A stretch of 64,000 nt of DNA, from positions 47,208,748-47,272,747 of the forward strand of contig NC_083599.1 of NCBI RefSeq assembly GCF_020882245.1. The letters run 5' to 3'. The notes beneath the pieces were generated by a model. It was not told the DNA's origin, ran no database searches, and worked only from the letters and a program-made list of their open reading frames with translations. The number at the start of each line of letters is the position of its first letter. Within the stretch, counting starts at the first letter, position 1. Shown here one piece after another: positions 1-15,100 of the stretch. Origin of the DNA: Rhopalosiphum padi (lineage: Eukaryota; Arthropoda; Insecta; Hemiptera; Aphididae). A program made the translations under genes and the position numbers.

Positions 1-2025
1 TAAAAATAGTACTAAAATTAAAGTCTCTATGAAAATCTAGAATATTATCAAGATTAGCTAATTTAAAAGTAGACAAGCCAATAAATTAAAAAAAAAATTT
101 AATTAAATTAATTTTTTTAAATATATTCAGGTATTTGTATAATAAACATGGAATATAAGTTGTAATACAAAGGAATATTTAATTATAAAAACTTGAATAG
201 GTTGCCTTTAAAAACAAAAAATTTATATGGTAATTAGTGTGTTCCATTTTTTTTTAAATAAAATAAGCTGTTAAATTAGTATGATAATTCTATTGAATTC
301 TATTAACATTAAAAAAATTATACTTTATATTAGGTAGATATAAAATTAATGTAAAAATACCAAGGTGGATTTAAAAAAATATACATAATTATAAAAATAT
401 ACTTTAAAATGGCATTTGATATACTTAAAATCAAATAATAAATTTGCCTTGAAATGATCACAAATTATGTTATTATCATAAGATAATCTAAAATGTATGG
501 ATAGTACTTAAATTTTAACTTTCTAGACAGAAAGGTAGGTTCTTAAACCTAAATACATTTTTAAAATTTGTTTTCATTATAAAATGTATGATCTTAACTG
601 TAAATTGTAATCAATTGTAATTTATGTATATCTAGTTTAATTAGACTGGGTATTAATAGTAATAACTAAATTATATCTTATATTATGTAATTTAATACAA
701 CTTATTTATTTTTTTCATGGTGTTATAGTTGTTATATTTAATATTTAAAATTGTATATAATATTAAATAAATAATAGGTATCAATTGTATTTTAATAAAA
801 ATAATTCTGGTCCAATTATAATACATTTGACACAACAAATCCTACTCTCTGAACTGAAGCTGCTTTCAAATTACTTCATAATATAGTACCTATATGGTCA
901 CTTTTTTAGATGTAAGATAAAAATGTCTTTATTAAAAAACAACAGGATATATATACATTCCAGTTTTGTTATTGATTATTAATTGGGGAAATAATCTACT
1001 AGACTGGTAATTTCTATTCATATTATTATAAATCAGAAAATTATCATACTAATTTGACATATCTAAGTAAATTATTCTACCTATTAATTCTTAGAGTTGA
1101 GAACTAGAAGACAACCCTATGATTAGATTTTAATGACCATAACACAATAACTCTATTTTAATCTATAAACATTATATTAGTAACAGTGAAAAAAAATTAA
1201 TATATATATATATAACAAAATGTTGGTATTTGCCTAAGTGAAAGTTAAATATATAGGACTCATTCAAATGAGAAAACATATCATGTGTCAAATTATTAAC
1301 AAATCAATATTTAAAGAACACAAATTTTTGAAGTTACTAGAAAGGTACCTATAAAATGTTTTGTGGTAATATTTTACTTGGTACCTAGCCTAAATACCTG
1401 CATATGTGTAAGCATAAAATACATCTACTAACAACTAATCTACATTTAAATACTATTTAGTATCACAAATTATGATTATGTACCTACTCCTCAATTTAAT
1501 GGAAAAAATATAAAAAATATAAGAATTAAAATATTTCATGTTTGATAAGTATTAAGTGAATTATAATTAGGAATATTTAATTTTAATAATTAAAAACCTA
1601 CCTAATTTAAAATATTTTCAGAAAAACATTTACTTTTTTAAATCACCTAAATATTTATTTAGCTTTTCAAATTTGTTTTAAACATCAAAAACATTTTAGA
1701 TTCTAATTTTTGAATTTTGAATTGATGGGACAATGGAATTTTGTGCTCTAGTTAAAGCTCTGGTAGCCAAAAACTAGAGCCACTCTCCAAACTTTTACAA
1801 ATAATACACTGCAATCCCCTAGCTTAGTAGCTTGATAAACTAAATTATGGATAGTGACGGACGTGTAGAGAAATAATATAATCATTGGCAATGCTCAATC
1901 AATGTGTTAGTGCCAAAACGGATGAAAAAAAAAAAAAATAAAAATAAAAGTAGGTAGAGGTACCTATTCAACAAGTTGCAGCATAGTGAAAAAAGGACGG
2001 TCGAACGAAACGATTTGAAAAATAA
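1..2025. other. AT-rich intergenic sequence, nothing recognised
   Basis: No open frame of note, no RNA gene and no clear repeat structure on either strand, apart from short A/T runs and a TA run near 1200. Confidence 0.7.
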
Positions 2026-3470
2026 TTGGAGAGAGCGCAGGGGCGGAGGAGAGGAGTGAGAGCGCGCGCAAAGTTCTCTTGGCGCGCGCGCGCCGAAAGT
2101 TCAAAATGGGTCGACCGGTGGCCGTCTGCGGATTGCAGCCGTGGCCATATTGTACGGCTGCCGGTGTTACGCCGTAGGAATACCGGTCCGGCACAACGCA
2201 ACCATTTGCCGCGTCGGCCGTCCGTACCCGTAACGCCCGTTACCCGTACGTCGTACAAGACGAGATTAAAATAGGAAACTGTGCGGACACTCACCCAAAA
2301 GCCGTCGTCACGAAATCGTCCGTGGGGGAGGCGGCATTGTGATCGTCGCGCTTTCCGCCCGTCGTCGTCGTCGTCCTCTTCGGCGGCGGCGGCGGAGGCG
2401 GAGGCGGCGTCTGCGGTCCGGCGAACAGCACACGCGGCCGTGGCAGCTCACGGCGGGCCCGTCGTCGTACACACGGACGTCGCATGCACGGCAATCGTCC
2501 GGACAGGGCCCCTCAGCCGCGATACATCGCGACCGTCTGACGGGGCGGCGGTCGGGGGCGCGCGCACGCGCGTTATCGCTCTGGTATTTATCACGCGGGT
2601 CGGACGCTGCGATAAGACGTGATACAGGAAGAATTTGATTTCAACCCGTTCGCGTACGTAATGTACGAGCGTGAAGCGGCGGCGACGGCGGCGGCAGCGA
2701 CGTGCGACTGTGCGACGTCGACGGTTGCCGACGTTGTTCGTGACTGCCGCGCGGCCCGACGGATTGGCGGAAACGCGCGGCGCGCACCCGACGGTGGCGC
2801 GGCGGTGGCGGCGGCGGCGGCGTAGCTTATGGGAATAATTGAAGGCCTTCGTCGGCGGGCGGTCGCGCGGTACGACCGGTCGGCGGGCGAGTGGTGGGGG
2901 AAGCGGCCGTCATATTACATTATACACGTATACACGCGAGCCGCGAACGCAAAGAATATTATCATTATTATTACTATTACTATTATTATCGTGTAACATA
3001 CGTATATATATATATATAATGATATTATACCATATAGCCGCGGCCGCGTCGGAATAACCGTGTCGCCCGGCGGCACGACCGCTGCAGTGTTGCCAATCGC
3101 GTTCGGCGGCCACACGATATACTATATGACGATGATAATATATAATTTTACAGCACAAGCGAGCGCGCGGCATACCGAGCGGACGACGACGCGACTTGTC
3201 GGCCGTTGCTCGCTCGCCTCGGTGCCGCCGCCGGCCGACACGACCGTCGACGGCGGGCTACCGGAATTTCGACAAAACTGCCAACGTGACGACGACCGCC
3301 GGTCGGTTCTCTCGCCGCGTCCCGTTCCTCGGAAAGCTTCGCTATACGCCGTCGGAATAAAATGTACCGGACCAGTAACCGTTTTTATGTATTATGTATA
3401 GTAGTACATAATACACGTCGACGGTTGCGTTTCGAACTTTGGTGTGTTCCAAAGCTTTTCGATAACTCTT
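2026..3470. promoter_or_regulatory. CpG-rich island without a recognisable coding frame
   Basis: An abrupt GC- and CpG-rich block in an otherwise very AT-rich window, with GCGCGCGC runs, GCC/GGC trinucleotide arrays (2380-2410, 2800-2822) and many CGTCG repeats. All long frames here encode low-complexity Arg/Ala/Ser/Pro sequence and match nothing I know. In AT-rich insect genomes such blocks often cover promoters and 5' untranslated exons; that role is an inference. Direction of any transcript is unknown. Confidence 0.4.
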
Positions 3471-6400
3471 TTCCTCCCGTTTTCGTGATTTCGTTACCCA
3501 AACGTGTTTGTGTGTTTGTTTCAGACACGGTTAAGGCGAACTTAAGTGTATAGTATAATCGTTAGGATGTGTAATGAAATTTAAACCTCGTGTTCTGTTC
3601 GAAATCCCAATGTTATTCTTGCTTCTAAATCGAATATCAATCAAACAGGTATCCAGTTACCTGACTCGCGATGGGGTAAAAACGTCTACAAAAACACCTT
3701 TGAAGGTCTTCCCTTTGTGCTCGTTCGAGTCGTTCGTAACTCGTATCCGTCATGCTTGCATTATGTTTCGTTTCTTTTCGGAATTGGTCAATTTTAAAAA
3801 TAAAAACCTACCCGCTCAAACGAAAAAAAAAAAATAGGTACCCACATCAATAAATCTAAACCGCAGCGAGCGCATAAACCGTCGTACGATTAGTCTGACC
3901 TTGCGTGAAATACCTTTATTGTTACGTCTTGTAAAAGTTTCAAATACCTACCTATACAAATGGCGGGCGAGTGGGCGACGATGGTGCTTAAAATTTTTCA
4001 AATTGCGTAGGTACTGTTCCGCCACATATGCATATAACAATATTATGTATAATATAATACATAGTAGGGTTTAACTCATTTACTCATCGTGCTATTCAAA
4101 CAAATAGGTACTTCAATCTTTGTTTAAAATACAAACTCTTGTGTATATAAGTAAATATCGTGTGATACCTAATATACATGTAGGTAAATATCAATTGATA
4201 TCTGTTCGTGTAAGTAAATATCAAATAACAACAACTACCTTATTGAAGCAATTCTTAATATTATATTGGTGTAGGTTTTTTTTTTTAATAAGTAAACAAA
4301 ATATTTTGACTCCATGTCAGCATAATCGTACAATATATATATATATATATGCACATATCATTATATCCATTTACCATTGATACTACACAATTTTGGTACC
4401 AAAATAATAAATTGCAATGTTCACGATTTTCGACCATATCAAATTCATTAACAATGTCATTTCTGCAGCAGTTATTGCGCTAAACAATATTTTTGTGCCA
4501 GGCGCGGGATAGGAGAGAATTTTATGGAGTATAGGTAATACCTACTATACTGAAGAGATTTACATTTCAACAATAAAATGTGAAAAATTACAATAAAACG
4601 CAGATATTATAAACATAAATTAGTTTCACTTCAAGGTTTATACCTTTTAAATCGCTATTAAATATTTTAAAAGCTGTAGTCGTATATTATATAAAGTACA
4701 TGCAAAAGATTCCTCCACCTTGCATATACACGATAATATATGACGCTACATGACGACGAGTATTGTATCGACCGACGATTTTTTTTCGTTTATTGTTTGA
4801 TGGTCACGTGTTTGCAAGTATACAAACACAAAAAAAAAACATTTTAATTGTAGGAAAGGTAAAGTCACTATAAGTCTATAACGCGTGTAATATAGCAACA
4901 AAAAGGGTGTAAAAGATTAAAGAGTCATTTTTATGATCACACTATACAACAATACAACGTATAATATTTCAAATAGCGGTCAAACAGTTCACACCTGTCA
5001 GGTAGGTACGTACCCATTGACCGTCACCGTCTCTAGACACATTTTCTTTAGTCAAGTCTTCACAGAGAATTTACAAAATTTATTGGTTTTTGATTTTCAC
5101 CGGTGCATGGGCGGGAGGCGGGAAGGTTCATTTTGATTTATTGGAATTGATATTTTCTAAAAGAGACAAAATCCCGCATGACAATTGAGAAATATACGCG
5201 TCGACAGATCGGTACTTTCATGGTACTTTGTACATGCATTGTAGCCTGTAGATTAATAGAGTATTAAAAGAGAAGGAGACGTATTAAATCAATGATAATT
5301 TATTTGTTACACGATTTTATTTTTATTGAAAAAGAAAAACTTTAAAAGTCATATAGTGTAAACATTCATCCGATTATTAAAACACTTATAAGCTTAATAA
5401 ATATTCATAAAGAAAAATACTAGATACTATTAAACGAACATTAGTCTTATTTTTATCTGTAAAATAAAAGTGTTATTTTATAGTTTTTACGTTTATACAC
5501 AACGAAACACCTTAACGATCGTTACCTACATAGTAGGTATATTATACAGACGTACAATATATTAGTACCTATATAGCTTAAGGCTTAAGTGATTTTAGAA
5601 CTATAATTCCACAAGATTTACTCGTGCCGTTAATTAAAACTGTAAATGTATATAGTACAAGCTTTGTTTATTAATCAATATACAAATTATTATTTGAAAA
5701 TCGAGTGTCGAGCGTTAATGCGTTAACAATAAGATTTAAAAAAAAAAAACGGTTCTGAAAAGCTCTCAAAAGTGTCGTTTGCTGTATAGTCTTATTTAAT
5801 TGCAGTCATAGTACCTATTGATAATAATGCAATTATTGATATTCTTCGAAACAATACTGTTTTCTATTATAAACTAGTCAGTGATATATTGTCGTGATTT
5901 GTATTTATTTATCTATACATAACTGCATAAAATACGGCGCTACATTTACAATGTGTTTCGGTTTTAGCGAAGCTCAATTCACGGGTAAATCAGCATCGGC
6001 GTACTTTATGAACTCATTTTACCGATTTTTACAATCCGACCGTTACGAATTAGATATATGCTATATAATATAGCACTTGGTATATTTTCGAACGTGATCC
6101 AAACTACTTTCTAAACTTATACTTGATAACTCTAAAAACAATCTATAAGAAACCTAAGTCAAAATCGGTCGAGTAGTTGTCTAGTCTATAAGTAACAGAC
6201 ATAAAGACATTGCCTTTTGTTACATACATTTGAATAACGAACAATAATTATTAAAAATATTATATAATTTTATTTTATTTGAATCCCACAGCACAACGCT
6301 CGGCGGTTGGGCTAGTTCGAATCAATTTGTTTTTAAATTTTATGAGTTTAACCAATAAAATGTTCGATTTTTCAATTACAAAACGAAATACACGCGCGCG

Positions 6401-7499
6401 AGTTGTCCGCTGCAATTGCAGCAGCCATATTATATCAGTTGAAAAAAAAGCTAAAAACACCCTCAGTAGGAATCTATTGATGATATTATATAATATACTT
6501 TTACGGACCGATTTGGACCAGTCGTATAGTCGCCGAGATTAACGGCTTCAAACACAATAACACACAAACTGTTCGTCGGCTTTTTATAATAATAATATAT
6601 TATAGTATAGATTCGGACGAATGCCTTGGAACATTATGCCGTATAGGTTTTTCGATAAAGCGTATGTGTGTGTATAACGTGTATATATACCCACCCGCGG
6701 TATACCCGTGTCGTGTCGTGTAGTATACCGTCGTATATTATATATACGTTAAATCGGAAATGATTTGAAAATACAAATTAGGTAGGTGTGTAACTACACT
6801 CCAAATAATAAAAAAAAGAAAAAAGAAAAAGTAAAACAATTTTATCACACGGTTCGAACAACTGGAAACAATAGAGATAAAAACAAAAATATATATTGTA
6901 GGTAGAGGACGTATATATATATATAATATCATGTAGGTAGGCGGTATAGGCATCATAAGTGTACTGCGAGTGGTTCTTTTTTTTTTTGTTTTTACAAAGT
7001 GTGTCGAGTAACGATGTAATAATAATAATATAATGTACCTATATCATAATGGTCGTATGCGGACGCATATAACGGGCGAGGATATATTGTCTCGTTAATT
7101 ATAATATAATATTATAATAATACGCGTATTCACTGCCGCAATGCGTTTTCCGTGCGACATTGCAGCACATTATATATATTTTGTATTCGTCCAATAATGA
7201 TGGTACAATAACCATAATGATAATAATATGTAAAATATGATTTTTAAAGCGCGCGCGTTTCACACAAAACAAATATTATTACAATAATATAATATAATAA
7301 TATTGTATAATATTATAGCTGAATATTATAATATGTAATATAATATTATTTTAGTTCAACGAACCGGGTTTTTGTTTTTTCCGCCGCGGCAAAAACAATA
7401 TGACGCGTATAATACTCGCACATAATATTATTATAATATCATATACGTACCACTCGTAATGGTAATAATAACGTTGTTATGCGCGTGTGTGTATAATGT
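3471..7499. other. Intergenic sequence, nothing recognised
   Basis: AT-rich with scattered CpG. Three loose copies of AGTAAATATC/GGTAAATATC lie about 38 bp apart at 4149-4222. Open frames at 6275-6542 overlap on both strands and look like chance. Confidence 0.6.
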
Positions 7500-8830
7500 G
7501 CGCAGAGGTGCCTATATAATAATAATAAACGTATGCCCATAATACCCACCACCACCATATATATATAATTGCTCGCGGTAAAAAGAAAATTATTATTAAA
7601 AAATTATGCCCACTTCGAAGGCGGCGGCGGCGGCGGCGGCGTCGCGATAACGTCGATACTTTTCAACGAAAAATCACCGCCACACACACAAGCCTATTAT
7701 ATTATAATATTATTATTTTATACTCATCACGAAACGTACGCGTATAATATGTATTATAAATAACACACACACACACGAGCGCGGGCATTATAATATACGT
7801 ACACACATATGCGGGCTATATATTATATTGTAATATGCATATATGGAATCTAATGACTGTAATGTTTTAACTAGGTATGTGTGTACACCTTATATATATA
7901 TATGTATATACCGTATATGTATACGACGACGACGACGACGTCGGCGGGTATGTGTGTGTGTGTGTATAGTATATGTATATATATGTACGCGCAACAGGTG
8001 TATGTATGTATGCGCGCCCGCAACAGGTATGATATTATTATATACGCGCGCGCACACACACACACACACACGGGCAACGGCCCGCACTCGCGCGCACGCA
8101 CGCACGCGCACGCGGTCGCGGGCCTCAGACACGCGGCGGACACACACACATACACACTCGCACACGCATTATTGTACGACGTACACACACACACACGCAC
8201 ACAATATATAATATATAATATTATATACGCGTCGGGTCGACTTGTAAAGCGCGTCCGGCGGTACATACCGGTTTTCGGATGGCTCTTTTTTTTTCCGTTT
8301 TTTTTTAATTTTTTTTTTTTTTTTTTTATTTCACTTCTCTTCCTCTCCTCGGCCGAGCGAGCACACGCACACACACACACACACACGCACACGCGGACCC
8401 GCACACAATTGGTACGGGTGGAGGTCGTTTTGAAACCACTTTGTCTACATATATATATATATATATACGTGCCAACCTCAGATCATGATCCTGTACGCCG
8501 CCGCCGCCGCCGACACGCCGGCGCACGCGCGCGCGCGTGTACGCCGCGTGTGATACCGATATTATATTATAATAATATTATAATATTATTATTATTATTA
8601 TTAGTGTTATAGTACGGGCCCGCGCGCCCGGTATAATAATAATAACATACACGCCTGTATATTATAACGATATCGGTCGTAATATTACTGTTAAACGCGC
8701 ATATTATAATATATATATATATTACAGCTGAATATTTTGTTATTACAATAGTCGGGGGGGTTCGCGTGGAATATTAATAATAATAATAATATATACGAGA
8801 TCGTTGTCACACACACACACACACACGCAG
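7500..8830. repeat. Dense microsatellite cluster
   Basis: Contains a GGC array (7619-7640), GACGAC array (about 7923-7940), TG and CA runs (7951-7965, 8050-8072, 8183-8205, 8361-8388, 8808-8826), alternating CG/CA and TA runs, T tracts near 8285-8327, ATT repeats near 8580-8602 and GCC repeats near 8498. Open frames spanning these arrays are artefacts of the repeats. No gene is seen. Confidence 0.85.
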
Positions 8831-11800
8831 GTGTCACACTGTTGACATTATATTACACCTCGGCGTAGTATTGACTGTTGTTGTCTGTTATTGTTGTCGT
8901 CGTCGTCATTATTGTCGGGGCTCGAACTTTATCGGTACACATCCCCCCACGCCGAGAGCGTATATATTACACGAGTGTTTGACGTGGCGGTGATGTGTGC
9001 GGCGATTAAAAACAAGGCGATTGTACTCTGTCCTACGAGCAAAAAACCGGAGAATTATTTCGTTTTCCGTTCGTAGGTTTAGGTTTTTAAAATTTTTTAT
9101 GTAAATTTTTAACGTGTTATGGGCACGGACTTTATTGATGTGCCCCGAACGCGTACACTAAATAAATTTTAAATACTCGTGTGAGATTTTTTTTTTTTTT
9201 CGTTACTTATTATTTTATCTTTACACGTGATTTTCAATTAAACTACACTTTTACTATAGCATTGTTATTTGGATATTTTGCATCCGTCTGTTGTTGTTGG
9301 AACTACAGAGTAAGTTGTAGGGCTCAAACTTTATTGGTATTTTCTGAAACTCGAAACCCGAAAGCGTACCAATTATACACGTACAGCCGGATATTGCGAT
9401 TAGAAGACAAAAAACAGGAATTTTTATTTTTATTTCTCTCTCGTTGCATATTCTTGCATTTAAAACTACTATTATAGCAATAGTTTATTGTAAAATACGT
9501 AGTTGCGTTTTTAAACGTCTTCGGTATCTTCGCATCTACATACTATTAACTACATACAACCTACAATCACGTACAATGCGCATTTTATATTATGTATATA
9601 TATATACCATTATATTTTAGAGTAAACTATAGTCCATACGTTGTAACTTGTAATCGTTGTATCATAAATTCATAAAATAAGTATGGGATTCCGATTGATT
9701 ATAAGGTGTATTGTTGACCACATGTGTCGTGTTACATTTAATTCTAGTTATATTTTATGATTAATATACGGTCTGTAAAAATAAGACGCACAATTCGCAG
9801 AACGAGGATGAGGATCAATGCATCATCATTAGAATTATATAACGACAGAGTCGCCACAGGAATCGAAATGTCACCGCAATACCTATTTATAAAAATAAAA
9901 AAGAACCCAAATGAAGGCGTTCATAGAATTCAAATGATGAAATCAGCGAATTCAGCAATGTACCATAGAATATCATGATATGTAATTGTCACCGAGTACA
10001 GCTTCAAATAAAAATAAACGATGACAATAATAATACTATAGTATTAGTACATACATTAGTACATTTATACATTTTGCTATATCGTATATAAGATTATTAG
10101 AATTACAGTAATATTCAATTACTTAATGACATTAATGTTCATCAGTTATTAAAATAATTATGATCATAAATTATATTATATCATAATCGGTCTTATTATT
10201 GTTATTTCATCAGCACACTCAATGCTTTTAGGAAATTAGTTAATGGTTATATTATAACTATATTATATTACTTGAGTCGATTTTGGATGAGTATGACGTA
10301 TGACGTTATGAATTTCCGAATTCCTGAAGCAGTGCGTTTGTACTCGTAAATGCTTTATGTAAATTATTTTTTTCACGTTTGCACCACCAATCTTATTATA
10401 TTATTATTGTCCAACAAACAATACACTTTTTAGTTTAATGTGTCTGGGCAGCTGCTAAACAGTGTGTAACCAACCATATTATTTACGAAATTCACTCAGA
10501 ACCGTTGTATTCGCCTTATGGCTAATACCTACTATTTATATATTATAGACTATATATAGTGAAAGACTTTCATTTTAATTTATATTAGCTGCGTGGCAAA
10601 ACAACAATAGAAAGAATACTATGATTATGGTTATTTTATTAATAAATGAGTAATTACCGTATTTGTTAAGTCTCTACAGCGTTTTTAATATTTCACGTAT
10701 CGCAGTCCAATATTTGTGTTTTACTGCGGGGCCGTTAGAATTATGTCTGGATGTATTCAGTTACCAATTATAAAACGTACACCACAAAATACATACATAT
10801 TATAATATAAGATGCAGTTCAGTGGTTCGTGAAGAGGGCCGTTTTTACATTATTATATGATAGATATAATAAAATATTAAAAATATTATTAATAAAAAAC
10901 GGATTTTAATTTAGTAAAAAAGTATGAAAGTATTTAAATATATAAATATTATGTCAATACTGTTTATTCACAATTTGATATATATTTACATTTATTATAA
11001 TTAATAAATATTTCATTTAAAAATTAATAGAAATTATATTTACAGTATCTTTAATATATTAGTATAGGAACATCAATAACATTGTTTGTATAACTATATA
11101 TAATTTTTATATAAAAGTTTTTAATAAGTACCTATTTTACTAAATAAGAGGTTTTTTAAACCAATATTTTTTTTTTATTCGAAATCGTTTTTTTATTATC
11201 ATGTAAAAACAATTAGAAACACTGTACATTTTTTAATTCTTGATTTTCGTAATTTTATGTAATTATAATATATTGTTGAAATTACTATACCCACGCGTTA
11301 TTCGTTACGATGAAGAGATAAAAATGGAATTTATTGGTTATGGCGACTACCCAATTATTTGTGAGAAAATTATTATTGTTGTTTCTTGAACGTTAGGTGA
11401 CCAGTGACCACCTATAAATTTAAAAGATTAAATCGTAATATGTTAGAATAGGTAATTATCAAATCACGTTATTTACAATACTTTTTGAATATTTGAATCC
11501 AAAAATGTTTGTTGTCGTGAAAACCAATTTGTACCAATAAAATAGTACATAATATTATTAATATTTATGTATTTTATGGAACATATGCGTTTATTATCGA
11601 AATATTTAAAATATAATTATTGTTAACTTTTTGATATTCAAACTACGTAAAAATATTTATTTCAATACAAAACTGTTTCTTAAATATTTCTACATAATAT
11701 ACTTAATATAGGTGCTAGTGTTTCTATACAACAAAGGTGGATATGATATATCTACCTTGTGGCTTGTATTACTAGCTTCGAGTCTCCAACAAAGTATACC

Positions 11801-12150
11801 AATTTATGGTTATATTATAATATGTATAATTCGTTCCACAGAACTGTGATATTGTGATAGTAAAACAGAAGATATTTTAAATCCTTAGAAACATTTTATT
11901 TAACCAGGAGGAATTGTTTTTAATTTTTGTGAACAGGGAAATCTAAAAATAGTACTTTGCTGTTTCTATCTCGTACTTATTATATTATGATTATAAACAG
12001 CAATACATTTCATTATTTCAATAATGTTAGGTTTTTTTTTATTTAAAGAAAATTTTACAATCTGTACACATCTATTACAATAAGCAAATTTGATATATGT
12101 ACAAGATTAAAATGACATGAATATAGTGTTGAACAAGAAACCCATTCATT

Positions 12151-12187
<37 letters not shown>

Positions 12188-15100
12188 CTTTAATTTAATG
12201 TTATAAACTTATAAACTTATATCTTATAATTTATAACATTAATAATACTATTCTTTAACCGAATAGCAATATACACGATAGCCATATAGGTTTATAAACA
12301 TATTATTATATTAAACACAGGTCCCTAGGCCAGTTGCAAACCAATGGGGTGGATCAGGGTGTGATCGTTATTCAAGTATCAAATGTTTCAATATTCAACT
12401 CAACCTATCACATTTATAAAATATATGAACTATAATATTAATGCACAAAACAAAACTTAGTGCATAAAAAACGTCTGGGGATTGATCATCCTGTTAACCC
12501 CCTCAATAACATATTTTACTAACTTTAAGAACTTGGACTACTTGGAATACTTATTTCTTGAACTACGGTATATATGTATATGTAGTGTATACCAAGAACA
12601 TAAAAAAAAAATTAATGAATAAAAAACAATAAATACATATTATGCAATACCCAATACTAATATAGACAATATATATATATAGTAAGTACCTGTATAATAC
12701 AGTTGAGACAAACGTTAGCTCGTTAGCACGACACTATATACATACATGATACATTTTAAGTTTTGACTCCACACTTTGAATTTTGAGCTGAATTTATAAT
12801 TGACGGACACAGAATTGAACACAATTTATTGGGTCACAGATAGATTGAGAAACTAGCTGTTACAAATACGATCTATTATAATAGATTACACTAAATATTG
12901 ACTCCGGTATGTATTACCATCATAATGCATAATAATGTAGAATAATGGCATGTATATTATATATATATATATATTATATACATAATGTAGCCGTTTTGAT
13001 TTACTCGCGGGAGGCCAATATAATAGACATAATATAGAATCATAATCTTTTCAATACAAGAAAAAAAAACAATTATAATTGGGCAACAGCTGAATGCGCA
13101 CTATTACATGCATAATATTTTATAAAGACGATAGTAAACGGCAACAGCTCTTTTTAATTCTTTAATTAATCTTTCGGTGACAATAATTATGTACCTACCT
13201 AATCATTGTTATATCTGAGGACCGATATTATTATGTATTAATTGTTATTAGTTATTGCTCATAGCTCATAAGCCAATTTTTTATTATATATTATAATAAT
13301 ATGTTTATAACTGTTGCATAAGCGCGTAAAAAATTATTATATTAAATTAATCCGTAGTAATTATAATTTATTATATTATTATATATAATATGACCTATTC
13401 ATTCGGTTTGGCTTCCATTATCGCGCTATAGTGTCGAACATTATTTTCGTTATATTTTTAATTGCTTAATATAATTCGAGTCAATCAAAACTGATCATTC
13501 ATAGGTAATTATTTCTTCCAATTATTAAAAATAAAGCATCAATTATGGTTAGGATTAAACCACAGCGTATCAGAAACATAAATTACATTCGAAATATTTT
13601 TTATTCGATCCAAAAACATAGTAGATACTTGGAGTAAAATTAATAGAAAACTCGAGAATATAATTATTTAACGAAATAGCATATATTATAGTATTGATAG
13701 TATTTAATAAAACCAATACTAAATAAATAATGCCCATATATACTTACATAATATATTGGACGCCAGCTGCAGATTCACCTTATACTAAGTAATATTATAT
13801 ATTTCATTCGGATACCGATCAAAACATAAATACATATATAATACATAAACACAATTACAAAATATCATCATCATATCGCCATAATAGTGCTAACATATCC
13901 GGATTCCGGACCGAAAGAAATCATTTTGTCACTGTAATTTATTATAATGCCCGACGCGTGTGTTTCCGACGATAATCAGTTCTTGCCCCGTAGGCGGTAT
14001 AACGATCAAAGAATAATACAAATACGCGTTTGTAGGTATATTATATACATTATATTATGTATAGAGACAACGTCGGCGACATATAAATTTATTACAACTC
14101 TGGACGCGGCTTTTGGTGTCATATAATATATTTTCTACCTGCAGAACTAATAAAAATTAAAACCGTCCGCCATAATATTATAATGCGCGTCTAAAACACT
14201 ATAATGTGTACCCACGCCATTGTTTAGCGACTATATAATAATATATAATATACGCGCACATATACGCAATGACATTTCACACCGACATTTTTTGAGGCCT
14301 CGTCATACAGATCGCCGGAATGGTGTTGTATACGATTAGTGTTCACGCTTTTGATATATTATTATAATTTATAAACATCACGCAAACGCTAACTACGTGT
14401 AGAGTAATGTCGGTAGGTTAATCAAATTATGCTTTATAATACACATTTTGTGATGTTATACAATAATACATTAGCAACGTAACTGCAGGGTTTATAGTTA
14501 TTATTATACGTCGTCATATAATCATAATTTTGAATCATTAACACAATTAATATGAGTAGAATAATTACTGTGAATTTAATGATGAGATTTGCATTTCGTT
14601 AGATTTCGTTTAGAATTCAAAATTATTGGCGTACAAAATTGATCCGAGACGACCATTTTAAGTACTCATATCTATACGAAGGTACGAAAGTACGAAATTA
14701 TATTTTAATTATTTTTCCCAGACTTTAGCACTTATATAAGTGTATTTAAGCTATTTATTCTTAATAATATGTTTTTATTTATCACTTGGGAAAAATAATT
14801 ACGGACTTTGCCAAATCCATACATACACATAAACAATAGTTTGATATAAAAAACATTTCTTTTTTTTCATAAATTATTAATTATCAACATTCTGTATTTC
14901 ACTGTATAGTTATTATAAAAATAACGGAATATGCAATTGCAGTATATAATATAAATAACTGCAGTAAGTATTAACTATTTAGTATTTAGTCCACACTGCA
15001 GGTTACAGTTAATGCGCTCTACAATAAACAAGAAAATACAGGATTAATTTAAATAATTAAATATATTTATTTTATCACATTCTTCGTATATGAATTATAA

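Noticed and set aside
2281..2825. Long open frames on both strands in the CpG-rich block
   Set aside because: They translate to Arg/Ala/Ser/Pro low-complexity sequence caused by GC-rich trinucleotide repeats and have no recognisable domain or splice context.
6290..6320. GTTCGAATC, similar to a tRNA B box
   Set aside because: No matching A box or cloverleaf can be formed upstream.
7871..8612. Frames of up to 243 codons on both strands
   Set aside because: They run through CA, TA and CG microsatellites, and the proteins are His/Thr/Tyr/Ile repeats. Not genes.
9757..9978. 73-codon plus-strand frame with fairly balanced composition
   Set aside because: No recognised domain, no flanking exons; could equally be chance.
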